Of a stretch of DNA of 59,025 nt, positions 54,889 to 59,025 are shown piece by piece. The stretch is taken from positions 1 through 59,025 of the forward strand of contig JBGVNF010000015.1 of NCBI GenBank assembly GCA_045125245.1. Direction: 5' to 3'. Positions within the stretch are counted from its first letter, which is position 1; each line of letters starts with the position of its first letter. This stretch comes from SVEL01 sp045125245. Its GTDB lineage: Bacteria; Bacillota; Clostridia; Lachnospirales; Lachnospiraceae. Both the position numbers and the translations under genes were made by a program. Under the pieces are notes generated by a model, which was given only the letters and a program-made list of their open reading frames with translations, searched no databases and was not told where the DNA came from.

Positions 54889-56436
54889 TTATCTCTGTTT
54901 ATAATAGCTAAGGAAATCTGCAAGCTTGCCCATAGCTGTCTCTAAATCTTCCACAGAAGGCAAATATACAACTCTAAAATGATCTGGCTGCTTCCAGTTA
55001 AATCCACTTCCTCCAATAAGAAGAATATGCTTGTCATGAAGTAAGTCTAATGCAAACTTCTCATCATTTGTAATATTGAACTTCTTCACATCAATCTTAG
55101 GGAATATATAGAAACCTGCCTTAGGCTTAACTGCTGATATACCTGGGATATCATTTAAAGCCTTATATACAAACTCTCTCTGCTCGTAAATTCTTCCACC
55201 TGGCACAATATAATTCTTAACACTCTGATATCCACCAAGAGCAGTTTGAACTATAGACTGTGCTGGAACATTTGAACAAAGTCTCATATTTGAAAGCATA
55301 TTTATACCTGCGATATAATCCTTTGCAATTCTCTTATTTCCACTAAATATCATCCAGCCAATTCTGTAGCCTGCAACCATATGTGACTTGGATAAACCAC
55401 TAAATGTAACGCAGAATAAATCTGGTGCTAATGAAGCTATAGAAACATGCTCCTCTCCATCCATAACAAGTCTGTCATAAATCTCGTCAGAGAATATAAT
55501 AAGCTGATGCTCTCTTGCTACCTCAACAATCTGTTCAAGCACTTCCTTTGGATAAAGGGCACCTGTTGGATTGTTAGGATTGATAATTACAATCGCCTTA
55601 GTATTGGCATTAACCTTCTTCCTTATATCATTTATATCAGGATTCCAATCCGACTGTTCATCACACACATAATGAACTGCCTTACCACCTGCAAGTGTAA
55701 CACAAGCCGTCCATAATGGATAATCTGGCGAAGGAATAAGAACCTCATCACCACTATCAAGGAGAGCTGACATACTAAGCTGAATAAGCTCACTTACACC
55801 ATTACCGGTATATATATCATCGATAGTAACATTTGGTATATTCTTAAGCTGAGCAGACTGCATAATCGCCTTTCTAGCAGCAAAAAGTCCTTTAGAATCT
55901 GAATAGCCCTCACAATCAGTAAGCTGCTGCTTCATATCATAAATAACCTCATCAGGAGTTCTAAAACCAAAAGGTGCAGGATTACCAATGTTCAATTTCA
56001 AAATATGAGTACCCTCCTGCTCCATTCTAGCAGCTTCATCCACAACAGGACCTCTAACATCATAAAGTACATTTTCAAGCTTTCCTGACTTCTTAAATTC
56101 TCTCATACCATTACCTCTTTCATTGTTCAATATCTTACTATCTATATTATTCTCTTTAATACTATTTGAATCATTAACATTTTTAAGTGTATCTTTTTCT
56201 TCTATATTATATGTAGCATTTGTACCACCAAGCCATGCTTCATCCACTTCTAAAACTTTGGCTAAGAATTTAAGAACATTATCTCTTGGATAAGTCTTAC
56301 CACTAACATACTGGCTTATCTGACTTTTTCCAAGCTTAATCCCCATCTCTGTGGCCTTATTAAGCAAATCAACCTGCTTCATATTCTTATCTTTAAGCGC
56401 CTCATTTAGTCGCTCCGCAAAAATCATAGCCGTCAC
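54889..56436 (-). CDS. XRE HTH domain fused to class I aminotransferase (AlaA-like)
   Basis: 515 aa. Residues 1-72 are an XRE-type helix-turn-helix (FAERLNEALKDKNMKQVDLLNKATEMGIKLGKSQISQYVSGKTYP ... VLEVDEAWLGG), then an Asn/Lys-rich linker, then a 405-aa fold-type I PLP aminotransferase (GNPAPFGF, YTGNGVSELIQLSMSALLDSGDEVLIPSPDYP, NPNNPTGALYP, catalytic Lys in SGLSKSHMVAGYRIGW). GTG 56436 has GGAGG 7 nt upstream. An internal ATG at 56106 has AGAGG 7 nt upstream and starts exactly where AlaA homology begins, so a separate aminotransferase may also be made. Autoregulatory or metabolite-sensing function is inference. Confidence 0.88.
   Translation of the reverse strand: MTAMIFAERLNEALKDKNMKQVDLLNKATEMGIKLGKSQISQYVSGKTYPRDNVLKFLAKVLEVDEAWLGGTNATYNIEEKDTLKNVNDSNSIKENNIDSKILNNERGNGMREFKKSGKLENVLYDVRGPVVDEAARMEQEGTHILKLNIGNPAPFGFRTPDEVIYDMKQQLTDCEGYSDSKGLFAARKAIMQSAQLKNIPNVTIDDIYTGNGVSELIQLSMSALLDSGDEVLIPSPDYPLWTACVTLAGGKAVHYVCDEQSDWNPDINDIRKKVNANTKAIVIINPNNPTGALYPKEVLEQIVEVAREHQLIIFSDEIYDRLVMDGEEHVSIASLAPDLFCVTFSGLSKSHMVAGYRIGWMIFSGNKRIAKDYIAGINMLSNMRLCSNVPAQSIVQTALGGYQSVKNYIVPGGRIYEQREFVYKALNDIPGISAVKPKAGFYIFPKIDVKKFNITNDEKFALDLLHDKHILLIGGSGFNWKQPDHFRVVYLPSVEDLETAMGKLADFLSYYKQR
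56106..56125 (-). promoter_or_regulatory. Internal ribosome site and start of the aminotransferase
   Basis: Minus-strand GAAAGAGGTAATGGT precedes ATG 56106. AGAGG is 7 nt from the codon, and residue 111 is where the normal aminotransferase begins (MREFKKSGKLENVLYDVRGPVV). Suggests two products from one gene. Confidence 0.6.
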
Positions 56437-56497
56437 ACGTCCACCTCCGTATCAATTTATATAAAGTTCATTTTACATTATTACATACAGTTTATAT

Positions 56498-56807
56498 AAG
56501 ATTAGGCAGTCAAAAGCCCAAGCAAACTTTTTAATCGTCATATACACAACTTTGTGCTGTATCTTTCACGATAGCGGAGAATATTTAGATTTTCTTAATA
56601 CTTTGTATGTAACTAGTGATTTTCCAACAGGACGTTGGAAAAAGGCGAATAGCTCCATGGATGGAGCATATGAGCTGGTCACGTACGTTTAAAATCAGTT
56701 CATCAAAGTATTTAGAAAATCAAATATTCGTAGCATGTGAAAATACAGTACAATGCTTGTGTAAATGACGTATAATCAAATTATAAGGCTTTTGACTTCC
56801 TAATCTT
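56498..56807. repeat. Long palindromic element B (about 310 bp)
   Basis: Inverted 21-nt ends (20 of 21 match) with AGTCAAAAGCC inside. Core AGAATATTTAGATTTTCTTA, ATTTTCCAACAGGACGTTGG, CCATGGATGG and TCAAAGTATTTAGAAAATCA are shared with element A in the same order and spacing. A motif read as GCTACGAATAT on the minus strand lies about 70 nt from the right end. Placed between pnp's terminator and the aminotransferase gene. Confidence 0.85.
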
Positions 56808-56838
56808 CATATGAAAGTTCAATTAATTTTTGTAAATA

Positions 56839-56877
56839 AAAATGAACTTATATGATTTTATCATATAAGTTCATTTT
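56839..56877 (-). terminator. pnp terminator
   Basis: A 17-bp stem (AAAATGAACTTATATGA/TCATATAAGTTCATTTT) with a 5-nt loop, followed on the minus strand by a T-rich run. The stem includes the half-site TCATATA seen in the palindromic repeats at 139-180 and 7040-7071. Confidence 0.8.
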
Positions 56878-56925
56878 GTTCAATACTTCAATTTATAAAA
56901 GTTCAATTTTATTTGTAATTATTTC

Positions 56926-59010
56926 TTACTGAACATCCTTGATTGAGAATGAAATTCTTCCCATCTTATCCTTACCAAGACAAACAACCTTTACATTATC
57001 ACCAAGTGTAAGAACATCCTCTACATGGTTGATTCTCTCATTAGAAATCTTAGAAATGTGAACCATTCCTTCCTTTCCTGGAGCGAACTCGATAAATGCA
57101 CCAAATTCCTTAATGCTAATTACCTTACCTTCGAAAATCATACCTTCTTCGAAGTCTGTAACGATTGTCTCAATCATCTTCTTAGCCTTAGCCATCATAT
57201 CAGCATCTACACCACAGATTGATACTGCGCCTTCATCTGTAATATCAATCTTAACGCCTGTCTGCTCGATAATAGCGTTGATTGTCTTACCTCTCTGACC
57301 AACAACATCACCAATCTTAGCTGGGTCAATCTGAATCTGGATAATCTTTGGAGCATACTGTCCAACTTCTTTTCTAGGCTCTGAGATAGCTGGCTTCATA
57401 CATGTATCCATAATGAACATTCTAGCCTCACGACACTTAGCGATAGCGCCTTCAACGATATCTCTTGTAAGACCGTGAATCTTAATATCCATCTGAATAG
57501 CTGTGATACCTGCATCTGTACCTGTTACCTTGAAGTCCATATCTCCGAAGAAATCTTCAAGACCCTGAATATCTGTAAGTAATACATAATCATCATCTGT
57601 ATCGCCTGTTACGAGACCACATGAAATACCAGCAACCATCTTCTTAATAGGTACACCAGCTGCCATAAGTGACAAGCATGATGAACATGTAGAAGCCATA
57701 GATGTTGAACCGTTTGATTCAAATGTCTCTGAAACAGTTCTAATAGCGTATGGGAACTCCTCTTCTGATGGAAGAACTGGGATAAGAGCTCTCTCTGCTA
57801 AAGCACCGTGACCGATTTCACGACGTCCTGGACCTCTTGAAACCTTTGTCTCACCTACTGAGTAAGCAGGGAAGTTATAATGGTGCATATATCTCTTTGA
57901 TGTCTCATTTGCATCTAAACCATCAAGCTTCTGAGCCTCTGATAAAGGAGCAAGTGTACATACGTTACAAATCTGTGTCTGTCCTCTTGTGAACATAGCA
58001 GAACCATGAACTCTAGGAATAATGTCAACCTCTGCTGCAAGTGGACGAATCTGTGAAAGCTCACGACCATCTGGACGCTTATGATCCTTTAAGATCATCT
58101 TTCTAACAGTCTTCTTCTGGTACTGATATAAAGCATCTGGGATAAGAGCAGCCCACTCTTCGTTGTCAGCAAAAGCTTCAGCTAACTTCTCGCCGATAAC
58201 CTTAAGGTTGCCTTCTCTTGTCTGCTTATCATCTGTAAACACTGCTACTTCCATCTCTTCTGGAGTAACGATTTTCTTCATCTCTTCGAATAATTCAGCT
58301 GGGATAGCACAGCTCTCATATGTGTGCTTCTCCTTACCAACCTCTGCTACGATCTGATTGATGAAATCAATAACCTTCTGGTTAAGCTCATGAGCAGCAT
58401 AGATAGCCTCGATCATCTTAGCTTCTGGAACTTCATTAGCACCAGCTTCAATCATGATAACCTTTTCCTTAGTAGAAGCTACTGTAAGCTTTAAATCAGA
58501 TACAGCGTTCTGTGTTGCATTTGGATTGAATACAAACTCTCCATCGATAAGACCAACCTGTGTTGTAGCACATGGACCATCAAATGGAATATCTGAAATA
58601 GCAACTGCGATTGCTGAACCAATCATAGCTGTAAGCTCTGGGCTACACTCTGGGTCAACTGACATTACCATATTGTTTAATGTAACATCATTTCTATAAT
58701 CTTTAGGGAATAAAGGTCTCATAGGACGGTCAATAACTCTTGATGTAAGAATTGCGTTCTCTGAAGCCTTACCCTCTCTCTTGTTAAAGCCACCTGGAAT
58801 CTTACCAACTGCGTATAACTTCTCCTCGTATTCTACTGAAAGTGGGAAGAAATCGATACCATCTCTTGGCTTATCTGAAGCTGTAGCTGTTGATAATACA
58901 ACTGTCTCACCGTAGTGCATTAAGGCTGCACCATTTGCCTGCTTTGCAACTCTGCCGATATCAACTGTAAGTGTTCTACCTGCAAGTTCCATCGAAAAAC
59001 TCTTGTACAT
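56926..59010 (-). CDS. pnp: Polyribonucleotide nucleotidyltransferase (PNPase)
   Basis: Phosphorolytic 3'-5' exoribonuclease for RNA decay, 694 aa, complete. Two RNase PH domains, KH (IGDVVGQRGKTINAIIEQTGVKIDI) and S1 (GMIFEGKVISIKEFGAFIEFAPGKEGMVHISKIS) at the C-terminus. AGGAGG lies 6 nt before the ATG at 59010, visible at the right edge. Commonly follows rpsO, which would be beyond the window. Confidence 0.97.
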   Translation of the reverse strand: MYKSFSMELAGRTLTVDIGRVAKQANGAALMHYGETVVLSTATASDKPRDGIDFFPLSVEYEEKLYAVGKIPGGFNKREGKASENAILTSRVIDRPMRPLFPKDYRNDVTLNNMVMSVDPECSPELTAMIGSAIAVAISDIPFDGPCATTQVGLIDGEFVFNPNATQNAVSDLKLTVASTKEKVIMIEAGANEVPEAKMIEAIYAAHELNQKVIDFINQIVAEVGKEKHTYESCAIPAELFEEMKKIVTPEEMEVAVFTDDKQTREGNLKVIGEKLAEAFADNEEWAALIPDALYQYQKKTVRKMILKDHKRPDGRELSQIRPLAAEVDIIPRVHGSAMFTRGQTQICNVCTLAPLSEAQKLDGLDANETSKRYMHHYNFPAYSVGETKVSRGPGRREIGHGALAERALIPVLPSEEEFPYAIRTVSETFESNGSTSMASTCSSCLSLMAAGVPIKKMVAGISCGLVTGDTDDDYVLLTDIQGLEDFFGDMDFKVTGTDAGITAIQMDIKIHGLTRDIVEGAIAKCREARMFIMDTCMKPAISEPRKEVGQYAPKIIQIQIDPAKIGDVVGQRGKTINAIIEQTGVKIDITDEGAVSICGVDADMMAKAKKMIETIVTDFEEGMIFEGKVISIKEFGAFIEFAPGKEGMVHISKISNERINHVEDVLTLGDNVKVVCLGKDKMGRISFSIKDVQ

Positions 59011-59025
59011 AATGTCCTCCTGTAA

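Overview
The window is a low-GC, gene-dense Firmicutes chromosome segment, best matched to the Lachnospiraceae (Clostridia). Evidence seen: a SAM-I riboswitch, split N/C transketolase subunits, CwlD-like and YwmB-like genes typical of clostridia, a Na+-type ATP synthase c subunit, and the order dnaX-ybaB-recR-...-sua5-rpiB-comEB-atpZIBEFHAGDC, which resembles the Bacillus/Clostridia neighbourhood. I cannot name the species. Nearly all genes lie on the minus strand. Exceptions are pgsA, a sigma-like gene, mecA with a small DUF1858 gene, and an XRE-type regulator.

Left part (1-14.8 kb): a minus-strand SAM-I riboswitch with terminator leads off the left edge. It is followed by murA, a divergent shikimate kinase, pgsA, a flavin reductase-like gene, a TcaA-like membrane protein, an unusual sigma-70-like gene without region 4, a RelQ-type (p)ppGpp synthetase, split transketolase, a CwlD-like amidase and a GH18 lipoprotein. 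Next is a three-gene operon: Ser/Thr kinase fused to a degenerate ParA/MinD-like domain, a stand-alone paralogue of that domain, and a small membrane protein.

Middle (15-42 kb): mecA and a DUF1858 gene, four poorly known genes (818 aa propeller-like exported protein, 95 aa protein, DUF4143-like ATPase, YwmB-like protein), then the complete F-type ATP synthase operon with its own promoter. Further upstream on the same strand are comEB, rpiB, sua5 and a TPR/acidic-linker/P-loop protein. A three-gene SMC-type (Wadjet JetA-JetB-JetC-like) set sits directly behind dnaX-ybaB-recR. No jetD is visible.

Right part (42-59 kb): a lipoprotein, an XRE-like gene, serA and serC flanking a two-component system and a 5 x 64-bp tandem repeat, the branched-chain amino acid genes leuB-ilvD-ilvB, an XRE-aminotransferase fusion with a probable internal start, and pnp.

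The most distinctive non-coding feature is a family of three very long imperfect palindromes (299, about 310 and 458 bp). Each lies between the terminator of one minus-strand gene and the start of the next. They share a subterminal GCTACGAATAT-like motif about 68 nt from one end, and two share a conserved core. Smaller hairpin repeats are scattered near gene starts. Gaps over 300 bp are 1-429, 11590-12240, 42109-42688, 43460-43833, 48240-48960 and 56437-56925. Their contents are listed; between the listed items I see only AT-rich sequence. No rRNA, tRNA, CRISPR array or insertion sequence with a transposase was recognised.
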